From contig NJFT01000312.1 of assembly GCA_002221725.1 (NCBI GenBank), forward strand, positions 1 through 37,379: 37,379 nt of DNA, read 5' to 3'. The notes under the pieces are model-generated. The model saw nothing but the letters and a program-made list of their open reading frames with translations, ran no database searches and was not told the origin of the DNA. The DNA comes from Scedosporium boydii (taxonomy: Eukaryota > Ascomycota > Sordariomycetes > Microascales > Microascaceae). Shown piece after piece: positions 10,752 through 21,565 of the stretch (position 1 is its first letter; every line of letters starts with the position of its first letter). The translations under genes and the position numbers were made by a program.

Positions 10752-12893
10752 CTACGTCGTCCCATAGAATTTCCAGGCACCGCCTCTCCCCTCGAGACGG
10801 ACATTGATCTCCTTCGCCGCCTTGTCCAGACTCTTCTTTCGCAATAATTCCTCCTCTGAACTGTCTCTATCAATCGGATAGAAAAAAGCTGCTAAAGATG
10901 ACGATTTCCAATCCATCCAGAATCCTTCACGCTTCCCAACGTAAATCACAAACACGAGGAAGAGGATTTCTAGGAAAAGTAGACCTCCCAAGTAGGCCAG
11001 CCACTCGAAGCGCACACTGATGCAAGTATCCGTTCGGAATGTTTTCCCCGGAACAGTCTGCAGCTCGGGAGAATCCGGGCCTTTGGTCCTGATGCGCTCT
11101 GTCAAGGCGTCGGAGATACCTTCCATGAACTCCATCACGTTCTCCATGTGCGTGCCGCCGCCGCGATACAGCCTCTGCATGTAGGGCTCCCCTTCGTAAG
11201 CCACATCTCGTTTATAGTCTAACAGCGTGTGATTCCCAATTTTCTCCTTCAGGTTATTAGAAACCGCCTTCGCAATTTGCTGCCCGGGAAGTGTCCATAC
11301 ACAATCGGGAGGATACCAAAGCGTTTCGGCGTCCTGGCAGCTGCCGTAGTTACTCGTCAGGCAACTAGTTTTGTTTGATGCGAAAACCTCCTGCGTGTTG
11401 ATGTCAGTTCTCTCGCGGGTTTCACCGCAGGCTGTCCAGGCACCATTGCGGAAAGCCTCATCCGTGGTTAGCCAGTAGTTTGGGACAGAACTGTTGGCTG
11501 GAGCGAGGACATTCTTCAGGTTTCGCGTCAAGACTTCGCTCTCCGTATAGGTTCCGTTGACCACATTAGCGTTGTAGTTTTTCACACAGGGATAAAGCGA
11601 GCAGGATGACGCCGCTGGCTCCCACAATGTTCCTCGACCAACCTGGCAACGCGGACTAGTTTCCTCGGCTTCGGTACAGTTCCTCGGGTTTATGACGATC
11701 GTTTCCACTGTGAACATAGGGTAATCGTCGATATATGTCGGCAAAGGAGTGTCGACGGCCACCATGTGAAGCAGCTGGACCATACTCCTCACCGACTCAA
11801 ACACCTTGGTAACAGCCCCGCTCTCCAGGGAATAAAACAGTGTCCCGCTTTTCCCTGGTTCCACGTCCATCTTGCATTGATCGGTGATGTCTCGGCAGGA
11901 GTGGCATATCCCCAGAGTGGCGAAACTACCGCGATCGTTGTCCTGTACGAAGGTGCAGTTCCCCGTTGGGCAATTAATATGGCCGCCCATGCTCGCAGAG
12001 CTATTTTGTGGCGGATTGATCAGCCCTTTATATATCGCAAGCTTGGTGTCCATGTCGGTTGTCTTAGTCCCCGACCTCAGAGTATCAATGACCGGATCAA
12101 AAGTGTGGGCTTTGGGGATCGACGCGGGTGCGTCTACTATAAACCATTGGCAGCTCTCGTACTGAACTGTCGACTGGGTAAACACCTCAGTCGCGACGCT
12201 GGCAAGGATGGTTACAGCCCCTATCAGAGCAAGCAACTTCATCGTACTAATATATCAAATATCAGCATTCAAAACATCTCGCCAGCCCAGAACGTCGACT
12301 CAGACGCGAGCTCATCCGTTTTGGACTTACAATTTCTCCTTGAAGAAGGGCCACCTCTTCAGAAACAGTAAGCAGCCGGTCATGTCCCTGCTCGCTTGAT
12401 CAAATGCCTCGAAATTCGAGAGAGGGGTATCTTTTCGCATAAACCAGATCCATTTTAATTGGCTTAAGCCTTCAGTCAAAGGGGGTAAGAGAGACGCTTT
12501 GAAAACGGCTGAAATGATAGCAAGAGCGGTGTTGATAGAGACAGGCAGAGGCCAGCTCGACACAGGCTTGCCCTTGAAGTTTTGTAGCAGGACGACGATG
12601 CCAAAAATGATGACGGCGCAGAAGATTATGCAGAGAATCTCCAGCCACCACATGCGCCAGATCATGGATGCCGAAAGTTTTGAGCGGGTGTCGCGGGGGC
12701 GATCTTTGAGTGTTGGTCCATCTTCATCTTCGTTAAATGCGGCACTATCATCGGAGGTCTGGCTGTAATCAAAATCTTGCATCGGAATCTGCTCGGAGTC
12801 GCGTCGGTGAAGGGGCGTGTCGAAGCCGTACCCCCCCGGTTCCACCTGAGGATGATGTCCCCCGTGTTCGTCGCCGAGAGTCTGGTAAGACAT
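10752..12893 (-). CDS. DUF3176 family multi-pass membrane protein (two exons)
   Basis: Exon 1 is 12893-12331 and exon 2 is 12246-10752, with an 84 bp intron (donor GTAAGT, acceptor TTAG after an AT-rich stretch). The product is 685 residues. The ATG at 12893 (MSYQTLGDE) is the first Met; the frame upstream has only a TTG. Residues 1-75 are acidic and cytosolic-looking. Hydrophobic helices lie at about 83-104 and 117-137, a third starts at about 190 (MKLLALIGAVTILASV), and one is near the C-terminus (YLGGLLFLEILFLVFVIYVG). Between the third and last helices is a large Cys-rich loop with at least seven N-glycosylation sequons, probably outside the cell. LSNFEAFDQASRD just before the splice is the family's conserved motif. 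The molecular role is unknown. It converges with the HET gene, the two stops lying 280 bp apart. Confidence 0.85.
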
Positions 12894-13845
12894 CGCCAAT
12901 GAGCGACCAGGCAAAAAAGCAAAAAGAAGTCGAAAGCCCCAGGGTGCTAGGAAGATGAGACTATTGAGAATATCCTGGAGTCTGGAGCCACATTACAATC
13001 ACGGGCAGCACTCTCACAAAGGGTCGAAACTCGAAAAAGGCACCAGCTATTAAGCCTGCCAAAAGACTTATTCGCGACCGCCAAGTTCAAGACGATCCGG
13101 TTCGTCGCAAGCCACGGATTCTTTGTCGTCAAGGTCGAAAGGTTTAAATCAGCGGCAATTTGCTGCAAGAACTCGACTTGGAGAGGTTCTTACATTCTTC
13201 TTGGAAAGATGCGAAGGTGGCGCAGCTGCCAAGAGACCTACATTTCAGCCGTAACCTGCTCCAACTTCTAACTCGCGAGCACCAATCCTTCCGACCAGCC
13301 CCAATCCGCCCCCCGATCTCACCCCCCATCTTCTCGTGGATGGTGAAGTCATTTGCATTGATCCGTAGCCCGACCTAGAGATATCTACCTTGGCGGCCGA
13401 TGCTGTAAGAGCCCCGGCCAGTTAACTGGCTCCCGGAGACATTTTTCTACTTTCTCTCTCTTCATACTACTTCTGCCAAGTGTGACTTGCATGCTGTTTT
13501 CTGCCCAAGCAGCTGCAGGTCTTTGGTCAATTTGGGGTTCACCTGCTTTTCCCTCATTTGCCTGCCTTTTCACTTCGTTAACCCTGCCAGCAAAGGAGCA
13601 CGAGCGGCCGAAGCCTGCATGTCCCGCCACACTAAGATGCAAGGGTATTTACTAACTGATTGAAGGATGAAGATTCATTTGCCCCGATTCCAACAGCATT
13701 CTCAACTTGCAGATTATTTACAAAGATTTCTTTAATGATCCGAGAGGAGTCCCGACCCGATGACCTCCCGCATGTATCTCTCATGGGCTGGCTTCGATAT
13801 GATTCCAGGCATTCCAGGTTTTCCCTTCAATCGGTTTAACGAGCT
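12894..13845. other. Intergenic: DUF3176 promoter and NLR 3' flank
   Basis: This holds the upstream region of the DUF3176 gene and the downstream region of the NLR-like gene, both on the minus strand. Only short frames without domains occur, for example 13385-13642. I see no repeat or RNA gene. Confidence 0.5.
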
Positions 13846-16800
13846 TCACAACGTAACCATTTCCACAGGCTCTTCCCATTTGCGAATGACCACCATCCCA
13901 TCATTTCGGGCCAGCACTATATCCTTCTGCACAACCGTACCGACGATATCCCTGGCACCAGCGAACCAGTCGTAGGGGATGAAAAAGTGACGCGCATACT
14001 CTATCAAAGGCTCGGTACTCGACTCTTTCAGGGGCTGGGCGATACTGATAGAGCAGACCCATGAGTGCTTGTCAAGAAAGACCAGCACACCCGAATCTGT
14101 AATGCCGAAAACTTGCACAAGAACTCGGTTAGCAAGCTTTACCATTGCTGATCCGAGTTTGGTCGATACAGTCAGCTTCATCGCAATTTTTGTAGACCCT
14201 TCCTCTGTATGTGATAGTGTTGTTTGTGGGTCGATGATTCTTGATGGTGTGTTGCCGAGCTCTAATATTAATAACTGCTGCGTATCGGGTTGATAACGTC
14301 TAGAGATCTCCAGGAGACTGCCTGTATATTGCCGTCCAACGATCAAGTGGAATATACATTTGGGTTCGGATATCCTTGGATCCTTGGTGGGAATTTGGAA
14401 ACCCGCAATCTCCGACCAGTCACTCCAACAGTATATCCGAACCTCTGTACAATCGACGCGGATCGCGTGGTTACTGGAAGACGGATGTTGAGTCCACTTG
14501 CAGACCCCTGCGTCAGGTTTCACCACTCGCGACTCCAAAAGTTTGCCATCAAAACTCCACAGGTAATCGGACTCGCGAGTCGATACGATGAACTTCTTCG
14601 CGTGCTCGCCAAGGCAGACATCTATGATGGCGTGATTTGTGTCAAGCCTTTCTTTGAATACTTCTTCAACTTGGACTTTTTCGCTCTCTGCTTGGTCGAG
14701 ATTCCCGATGCGATAAGCAAAAATCCGCCCGCCGTCAATGGTGAGAAGAAGGTTATGCAGTGGCGACCACACCATATGCCTTATCGGCAAAGAATGGTTG
14801 TACAAGCCTCTGATCGTCGTTGCGGACTTTAGAGAGTAAAGAGCTACCGTCCCGTCGTCTTTTCCGCAAAAAGCCACCCCTTCGACCGGGTGCACTGCGA
14901 TAGTTGTAAGCCTCGACTTCGCGTCCGGCGATACATGTTCCAAAACCTGAATTGTTGTAGCGCCGCTGCCATCATCTCCGAGAGCTTCTCGCATCAATGT
15001 TGGTAGCTCCCAAATGTTACATTGGGTGGCTCGCATATCGGCGAGGTGAAGACCGTCCCTGGAGAATGCAATCTTTTTGACATGGGCATTCGATGACCGA
15101 ATTCGGTAGATTAATCGTAACGTGTCGAATTCGTAGATGTCGATTATGCCGTTCAATCCCCCGCCAGCAAGAAAACGTCCATCCGAGCTCCCGGAAAGGG
15201 CACGGTAGCTCGCACGGAGACAAGCTAACTGGGCATCTCGAAAGACGTCAAGCAACGCAAGGTCACCGTCGAGGTAAGAAACCGCCAAAAAGGGCATGGT
15301 GGGATTGGGGTTGAACAGCATGTCCTGGACGACATGAGTGCTGGTCTCTCCATTTGACAGCTTTTTCCCGCAGGTCCCGAAGTATCCATTCTCCCTTAGA
15401 TCCCAAAGGAGGATCGAGTGCCAAGGGTAAGCCACGGCGAGGAGCTGGTGGGAGGTAGATAGGGCAAGCGCGGAGGGTGGGCGTGTCAGCGGGGCCTCAG
15501 CCGGGGCATTCGAATCATTCCAGATAATATCGGGTTTGCGAGTAGCATCTCCTTTCAAGTCCCAGGATGCGATATAATTGCGTTCAGTGGCCACAATAAG
15601 AAGGTCCTTGTCAAATGATACACCAAGCGGCCGATGGGAGATTTGAATCGTATGCATAAGTTCACCTCGCCGAATGTCCCATACCTTGATAGTTCCCACG
15701 CCACATGACACCAAGAGACCCATCCTCCTCTGTATCTGGAGGAACTTAACCGTCTCCCCATGGATTACATTCCTATATTTCTGGTATGAAGCCGCGTGGT
15801 GAAGCGATATAATGCCACCCACGAAGCCGACGGCAAAGAAATCGTCTCCGTAACATACCGCGCTGGGTGGGCTTTGGCGGAATACGATGCAAGATAGCTT
15901 GTCGTCCCACGCCTCACTTATATCCCCTAACAACTCAAACCTTCGTCCGGAGTAACCAGCACTGTGTATCATGGACCGGGTAGGACAGAACGCGGGGATC
16001 AATCCATGGATGCTAGAAGGGGAAGCGATCAGGGCATTTGAAAATTTAGCTGTCAACCGGACAAGGTCCGTTGCCCACTCTTGGATCGACCTCACACGAG
16101 GGTCGAGGGGAGATCGCTGGGAGCTGCATGCGTTTGCATAAGATCTTAGATGCTTCGAGGTGCTAATTAGCTGGTTCAGGCTTCGTGATTCGGCAACGGC
16201 GCAGATCCAAGAGAGAACATTGGATTGCAAAAAGTCTGTCAAAAGTTGGAAAACATCCATGGAGTTCGGATCGGCCTTGGCGAGGTGGTACGAGTAAGCT
16301 TCGATAGCATAAGAAGAAATTGCTGCCCTCTGCGTTACGGTATTTGGGGCGGCAACGGATCGCCATCGCCTCGTTCGAGGTGGAGAAAGCTCGACGCCAG
16401 TGAGGTAAGTAAGACATAGCTCTGCCAGATGTGTGTGAGCTTCGCTCTCACGAACTGCGAACTCGGATTCTAGCTCTGGATTGAGTAGGAATTCCCTTGC
16501 GGTTCCATGGACCATTCGGACCGTATTCGACTTGTCAAGCATGAGAAGCTGACCGCAGCGCACAGAAATGATCTGTTCGATGTTGAAAACCTCCTCCTGG
16601 ATGTCCAACTTCAATGCCTCAACAAGTTCCTCGACAGTCAGTGGTCTGACAGCACAAGTCACCCAGGTGAGGATTTGTTTTATTAGTTCCTTTTCACGGC
16701 CACACTGAGAGAGCGAGTCCAAGGTCCGCCGGTACAAGGGTTCCATACCCAAGGGCACATCCTCAAGTACTTGGCTGACCTCGCTCTTGCGGTGGGTATT

Positions 16801-18588
16801 ACCTAGCTCTTTTAGTACCAAGCTGGTCCATAAGAAGGATCCATTCGACTTGTCTAGTATCATCTGGATAAATAACGCTTTCTCCTTACAACTCACGACT
16901 GCTAGCGCCATTGCCGCAGGCTCGACCAGGAGCCTCATATCAGAAAGTGTGTCGCTGACAGTGATACCGATAGATTGCAGTTTTCCTTGAAGCTGTGCGA
17001 ACTTGTCCGTCAAATACGGGGTACCTCGGCTAGTAATCAGGAGCCTCAAGGAAATCGATGGGTCGAGTTGTGGCAACACGGTTTCAAGGAAGAACGCATG
17101 ATCCACGCACTCATCGAGGCCGTCGATTACCCAGTAATGCTGGGACATCCTGGCGTGAAATATCTCCGAGGCAAACAGCAACCTCCATAGGCTACCTGGG
17201 TCGTCGTAGTCCATCCGTACACGATCGCCCATGATCTCCCCAAGTCGACCTCTCACCTCATCATCATGAGCTGCCATTTGAAAGACCAGGGCACGGAAAC
17301 AGTCGCTTGTCCGGCACTGCGACTTATTCCCAGTCTTGAAGAAAAAATAACTGCAAGCCAGGCCGGCGTCCAACAGTGTGTCTATAACAAAACCCGCGAG
17401 GACTGATTTCCCAACTCCAGGTTTCCCTTCGATCCAAAGGGTCTTGCTGGACCCATCCTCGCTATTTTTCCACCTCAAAAACTCTTCTTTTTCTAGGAGC
17501 CACTGGCAGGATCCTGTTGCGCGAAGATCTTGAGTAGAGAGCAGGTCGTCCCGAAAGATTTCGTGGACGCCCAAATACCGCCTCAGTCCCCTCAACTGCT
17601 CTTCCTGTCCTGTCGTTCCTGCATCCCGTACACGCTTAGAGAATTTTTGAACCGTCGAGGCCAAAGAATTTCGCAAAACCCGATAGTTTGCATCAGAGGG
17701 TGTATCGAACTTGCAGATAGAACGGTGATCCGCGGTTATAGGCATCTGTCTCTCCTCTCGATAACCGAGCGTGGCAGACTCGGGGTCGACGATCAGAGAC
17801 TTGGACATTTTCATAGCCTGCGTCTCATAGAATGACCAGAGGTCAATATCTGCCGGTACATGGCGAAACCCATCATTGATAACCTGAAGAGCACCAGAAT
17901 TTCGGCCCAAGTCCGTGATATATTCTCGGCGTCGGCCATACGCAAGTCGCACAACTTTCTTGAGCAATTTGGCACTATCTGCGCCTCGGTGAGGCGTTGC
18001 GAGGAAATAGAAGGCCACGAACCGATCGGCAACAGCGTGAAGGGCATCATTTTGCTTTGCGAGAATCCAGGCTTTCTTGGTCACAAGACCTCCCATACTA
18101 TGACCGATCGCAACTATTCTAGTGTCGGAGTGACCAAGGTGCGGAGATGTGCTGATCTCCTCGAGCAACAGCTTCCCAAAGTGATGGACATTGAGACAAT
18201 CGTCTCTCCCACTAGAGAAATCAGAATCATAGCCAAAAGCGTGAATCCGGACGTTTTGGAACGCAGAGTCTTGTGGTAGCCATTCCTTCGGCCAGTAATG
18301 GTCTGGGGAAGAAGTCTTGCTCCATGTCTTCGTCGAGCCTCCCCCGAGACCGTGGACAAAGATGAAGTCTACTTCTGGTTTGGCTGGGGAATGAAGCAGT
18401 ATTAATCCGAGTGGCCCCTTTCGGTTTTCTGTCCCGACCTGAGAAGGCGTGAACCGAGAGAGCGCTTTCGCAAATGAAGACGGGCGGTTTCCATTTTTCG
18501 ACTTAGCATCATTCCTAGAAGGCGCATCCGAATCGCGAGAATCGCTTGGGCGAGACCTGCTCCAGAAAAATCGTCTCCGAGACATCAC
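13846..18588 (-). CDS. NLR-like STAND protein: alpha/beta hydrolase - NACHT - WD40
   Basis: Single intronless frame of 1580 residues (MMSRRRFFW... to VEMVTL). Residues 1-50 are basic and disordered. Residues 65-320 are an alpha/beta hydrolase of the SesB/DUF676 type: FVHGLGGG at about 77-84, the nucleophile elbow GHSMGG with Ser164, LATPHRG at 196-202, and probable acid Asp268 and base His288. The NACHT NTPase follows: LLSTQDLRATGSCQWLLEK at 349-367, P-loop GKPGVGKS at 388-395, Walker B YWVIDGLDEC at about 485-494 and a sensor-like RLLITSR. A winged-helix-like region runs to about 720 (FLWTSLVLKEL, RPLTVEELVEAL, MVHGTAREFLL). The C-terminal 650 residues contain diverged WD40-like blades (GTIKVWDIRRGELMHTI, SILLWDLRENG, DGTVALYSLKSA). 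In fungal STAND proteins the WD region is thought to sense a ligand, NACHT oligomerises and the N-terminal enzyme acts as effector. Function here is inferred. Confidence 0.9.
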   Translation of the reverse strand: MMSRRRFFWSRSRPSDSRDSDAPSRNDAKSKNGNRPSSFAKALSRFTPSQVGTENRKGPLGLILLHSPAKPEVDFIFVHGLGGGSTKTWSKTSSPDHYWPKEWLPQDSAFQNVRIHAFGYDSDFSSGRDDCLNVHHFGKLLLEEISTSPHLGHSDTRIVAIGHSMGGLVTKKAWILAKQNDALHAVADRFVAFYFLATPHRGADSAKLLKKVVRLAYGRRREYITDLGRNSGALQVINDGFRHVPADIDLWSFYETQAMKMSKSLIVDPESATLGYREERQMPITADHRSICKFDTPSDANYRVLRNSLASTVQKFSKRVRDAGTTGQEEQLRGLRRYLGVHEIFRDDLLSTQDLRATGSCQWLLEKEEFLRWKNSEDGSSKTLWIEGKPGVGKSVLAGFVIDTLLDAGLACSYFFFKTGNKSQCRTSDCFRALVFQMAAHDDEVRGRLGEIMGDRVRMDYDDPGSLWRLLFASEIFHARMSQHYWVIDGLDECVDHAFFLETVLPQLDPSISLRLLITSRGTPYLTDKFAQLQGKLQSIGITVSDTLSDMRLLVEPAAMALAVVSCKEKALFIQMILDKSNGSFLWTSLVLKELGNTHRKSEVSQVLEDVPLGMEPLYRRTLDSLSQCGREKELIKQILTWVTCAVRPLTVEELVEALKLDIQEEVFNIEQIISVRCGQLLMLDKSNTVRMVHGTAREFLLNPELESEFAVRESEAHTHLAELCLTYLTGVELSPPRTRRWRSVAAPNTVTQRAAISSYAIEAYSYHLAKADPNSMDVFQLLTDFLQSNVLSWICAVAESRSLNQLISTSKHLRSYANACSSQRSPLDPRVRSIQEWATDLVRLTAKFSNALIASPSSIHGLIPAFCPTRSMIHSAGYSGRRFELLGDISEAWDDKLSCIVFRQSPPSAVCYGDDFFAVGFVGGIISLHHAASYQKYRNVIHGETVKFLQIQRRMGLLVSCGVGTIKVWDIRRGELMHTIQISHRPLGVSFDKDLLIVATERNYIASWDLKGDATRKPDIIWNDSNAPAEAPLTRPPSALALSTSHQLLAVAYPWHSILLWDLRENGYFGTCGKKLSNGETSTHVVQDMLFNPNPTMPFLAVSYLDGDLALLDVFRDAQLACLRASYRALSGSSDGRFLAGGGLNGIIDIYEFDTLRLIYRIRSSNAHVKKIAFSRDGLHLADMRATQCNIWELPTLMREALGDDGSGATTIQVLEHVSPDAKSRLTTIAVHPVEGVAFCGKDDGTVALYSLKSATTIRGLYNHSLPIRHMVWSPLHNLLLTIDGGRIFAYRIGNLDQAESEKVQVEEVFKERLDTNHAIIDVCLGEHAKKFIVSTRESDYLWSFDGKLLESRVVKPDAGVCKWTQHPSSSNHAIRVDCTEVRIYCWSDWSEIAGFQIPTKDPRISEPKCIFHLIVGRQYTGSLLEISRRYQPDTQQLLILELGNTPSRIIDPQTTLSHTEEGSTKIAMKLTVSTKLGSAMVKLANRVLVQVFGITDSGVLVFLDKHSWVCSISIAQPLKESSTEPLIEYARHFFIPYDWFAGARDIVGTVVQKDIVLARNDGMVVIRKWEEPVEMVTL

Positions 18589-19504
18589 TGGCGCCAGAAC
18601 TGGCTGGCGAGGTGGGGTTGCAATTTTAAACCTGTTGGATTGACCGCCATCCCCAACGAATCCAGGGCTGGTTTCAAATCACCATCCACGCGTCGGGTCG
18701 TACATAAATGCATAAATGCAGGTGTCTTAGTGCCTAAGGCAGTGAGCTGTGGCCCCCCTCGACAGGAGCGGAGTAAATCTGCACCACACTTCAAATATCG
18801 GCTCCATGTTGAATCGATTGGTGTTCCAAAGCGAGGCCCAACATGGCCAACCCCACCGCCTAAATGCGAACGCTCTCTTCTTGGATGGGGGGTTTATGGC
18901 CGCAGCGAGCTAAGGATGTAGCATAATTCAACGGCTCTCGAATTGGGTGAACACAAGGCCTTCATCTCTCCGGTTATGAAACCCTGCAAACCAGAGATTG
19001 AGCGGGAATACAACTTGCACTCCAAGGGTTATTCGCCTCGGCGCCGTTGGCAAACCGCAACCGTGGCCTGCACCATCTCACGAACACCAATCCTCTCCTC
19101 CCCACCAACCCGCCCCTATCCTTTCGCGAATGCTTCGACATTCGTAAAGGAGCTTACATTATTAGTCCGTAGCCTGGTAAAAATATCAGCATTTGCGGCG
19201 AATGCTTCGCGATCCCAAACCCGTTGCTGTGACTCCTGGAGGAGCTCGCCTTTTTCCACTTCCGTCATAGATGCTACTCTCTTCCCAGCGGCCGCTGATC
19301 TTCGGGAAATTGGTTCACCTTCTCTCGCGCGTTTCCCCCTCCCCCCTTCCCCCGTTTCGTTAATTTTCGCACTCCCAACAGGGACACACATGTCGATAAA
19401 TTCTTCGCAGTATTCGCCCTCGTAGCCTCCCAATCATCCAGCGTAGCTAACCGCCGAGAGAACCACGAGCACAATCACGTGCCGCACCTAAAGTCCCAAT
19501 TCGT
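18589..19504. other. Intergenic: NLR promoter and 5' flank of deaminase relic
   Basis: This lies between the divergent NLR-like gene and the plus-strand deaminase relic. A minus-strand frame of 105 codons at 19116-19433 and a plus-strand frame at 18943-19425 overlap each other, and neither matches a family I know. A CACGTG word lies near 19476. No convincing promoter element or repeat was seen. Confidence 0.45.
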
Positions 19505-19642
19505 GTGAGAGAGGAAATGGAAGGAGGTGAAAAGAGTGATTCGAAAATGGTGCGAGTGAATTTGTTTGGAGCCTCTAGAAATGTCATCTCTCCTCTCCTC
19601 TCCTCCTCAGTGTCCTCACTCGCACAAATACGCTCCAGTATT

Positions 19643-20195
19643 ATGTATTCCCAGACTATTCACCCCAAAATATGTGTGGGAGATCACGAGTCCTTCATGA
19701 GCTACGCAATAGAAATAGCGATGTCACCTCCCTCACCCGATAAGTTTTGCGCTGGAGCGGTCTTAGTTGACGAGGATACGGGCGAAGTTCTGTCAACAGG
19801 CTACTCACTCGAGGACCCGCAAGACTACAAGGGCGATCATAGAAAAACACACGCAGAGCAGTGCTGCTTCATAAAAATCTCAGACAAGTACGATCTCCCA
19901 GAGGAGCGCATACGGGAGGTACTTCCCTCAAATACCGTTCTCTACACAGCAATGGAGCCCTGTAACAAGAGACTAAGTGGCAACAAAGGTTGTGTGGCTC
20001 GTATTATCGGTCTCGGAGGGGGGCGGTTATGTCGGCACCAAAGAACCATCAACCAGCATAACAGAAACTTCAGGGCAGGAAAAGCTTGAAGCAACTGGAA
20101 TAAAGGTCCTTTTTCCTGTTGAGCACCCTCGAGCTAAAATTATGGACGTTACTTTGACCGGTCATGCTGGAGCTGTTGGCAAATCAAATTCATGA
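19643..20195 (+). pseudogene. Cytidine/DRAP-type deaminase, frameshifted
   Basis: The frame from the ATG at 19643 (MYSQTIHPKICVGDHESF) encodes a CDA-fold deaminase like the fungal DRAP-deaminase relatives. Seen motifs are FCAGAVLVDEDTGEVLSTGYS, the zinc/proton-shuttle motif HAEQCC, and the second zinc motif EPCNKRLSGNKGC. After CVARIIGLG the frame leaves homology. The expected continuation (GGYVGTKEPSTS, then GQEKLEATGIKVLF and TLTGHAG) continues in another frame to a stop at 20193-20195. The switch falls on a G6 run at 20018-20023 and needs removal of one base; a few codons also seem missing before YVG compared with relatives. A pyrimidine tract ending in CAG at 19610 may be an acceptor of an upstream intron, so the true start is uncertain. 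It is either a young pseudogene or a homopolymer base-call error. The active-site half is intact. Confidence 0.7.
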
Positions 20196-20389
20196 GGTGG
20201 AGGCCATGGGTGCCACCGAAGTTTGGGGACAAATTTAAGACCGTGGTACCTCGTTTCTTTCCCCACGACTTTCTCTAAGAAGGGGTATGGCAGATCAACA
20301 CCGAAAACTCACTTGAGTCTTGTTTCGGTTAACTTTTATTTCCTTTTATCCCTTTAACCACCGCAGTTCAAATCATTTTATTTCCCAAG

Positions 20390-21565
20390 ATGTCCGCTGT
20401 CTCCCTAGAGTTCCCTTCAGCAGATCCTCCACTAGATCCGAACATCCGAAAAGGTGAGTATCCGATGCCCCAGTAAAGGAGAAATGGCCAATCCTAGTAA
20501 GAGAGTTATACTCCAGTATTACCACGGGGTTGTAAAGTTCTCTCAAGAAGGACCCGTTGAAAGAGTTTCTGGGCAACCACGAGCAGGATTGATGTCGAGC
20601 TTGAAGACGGGACTAAACGGTCTTACTTCATCAAAGTATTAACCCGAGACACTCGGCAAAGGAAATTGCCAATGGCGAATTCGAATCGATGAAGGAGATA
20701 TACAATGTGGTTCCAACCTTCGTTCCTAAACCCATTGCGTGGGCCATCTACGTGGGGCACCTTCGAGTTCGCGCCAGAAACCTCATTCTCCCTATGCGGC
20801 TTCAAAGAGATGACAGGAGACATGCCGGATCCCATCGAATTTGCCGCTCCGCTGGCCAAGCTTCATCGGAACAGCCGCTCACCCACAGGAAAATTCGGAT
20901 TTGACACAAGGACGTACGCCGGGAACCTCCCACAAATGGCGAAGTGGGAGGAGGGTTGGGAGAGGTTTTTCGCCAACAGCCTTAGATATGCTCTCGACCT
21001 CGAGATATCCGCCAAAGGTCCGGACAAAGAGCCCGAGGCTCTAATCCCTCTGTTATTCGGTGAAGTTATTCCCAGGCTCTTAAGGCCGCTTGAAACTGGT
21101 GGTCGAATGGTGAAGCCGTCATTGGTCCATGGTGACCTCTGGTACAGCAATTCTGGAATCAACGTCGCCGACGGCCAGCCACTTGTTCATATTGTTTCGG
21201 CGAATTGACCTCCGCCTTTAGATGAATTCGGCCAATGGAGACCGGCCTGCAACAAGTTCGGACCAGAATGCATCGAGCCATATAAGTCCTGCATGCCAAT
21301 TTCACCACCCGAAGAGGACTTTGAAGGCCGTCTAGGTCTTTACAGATTGTGAGATTTTATCGAGACATCTGAGTAGATGCATGGTTTGGCTTGGAACTGA
21401 CATAGGAGGAGGCGATTCGACACACATGTCTCCGCTCTCTTCTCTGAAGACAGAAACTGAGGACACAGTATGCATTCCCTGTGAAGGTCAGAAACCGCCA
21501 TAGCTAACTTCTCGGTCAAGGTAATCGGTGTTATGAGGGATCTCGTTGAAAGATACGGCCACTAA
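20390..21565 (+). pseudogene. Fructosamine-kinase-like (FN3K family) pseudogene
   Basis: Pieces of one ketosamine/fructosamine kinase are spread over three frames. In order: ATG at 20390 (MSAVSLEFPSADPPLDPNIRK, ending at a donor-like GTGAGT); FWATTSRIDVELEDGT and YFIKVLTRDT around 20570-20655; EIANGEFESMKEIYNVV and FVPKPIAW to 20745; then a 167-codon frame from about 20745 to 21208 holding the core. The core includes CGFKEMTGDMPDP, LAKLHRNSRSPTGKFGF, and the catalytic-type loop LVHGDLWYSNSG. Past the stop, remnants continue (FGQWRPACNKFG, PISPPEEDFEGRLGLY at 21222-21349; MRDLVERYG at 21533-21562). Family members phosphorylate Amadori products or ketosamines. At least two frameshifts and several stops separate the pieces, more than one intron could explain. 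It follows the broken deaminase directly on the same strand, so both may have decayed together. Confidence 0.8.

Noticed and set aside
19116..19433. 105-codon minus-strand frame beginning MGGYEGEYCEEF
   Set aside because: Reasonable composition but no homology I recognise, and it overlaps a plus-strand frame of similar size; not enough to call a gene.
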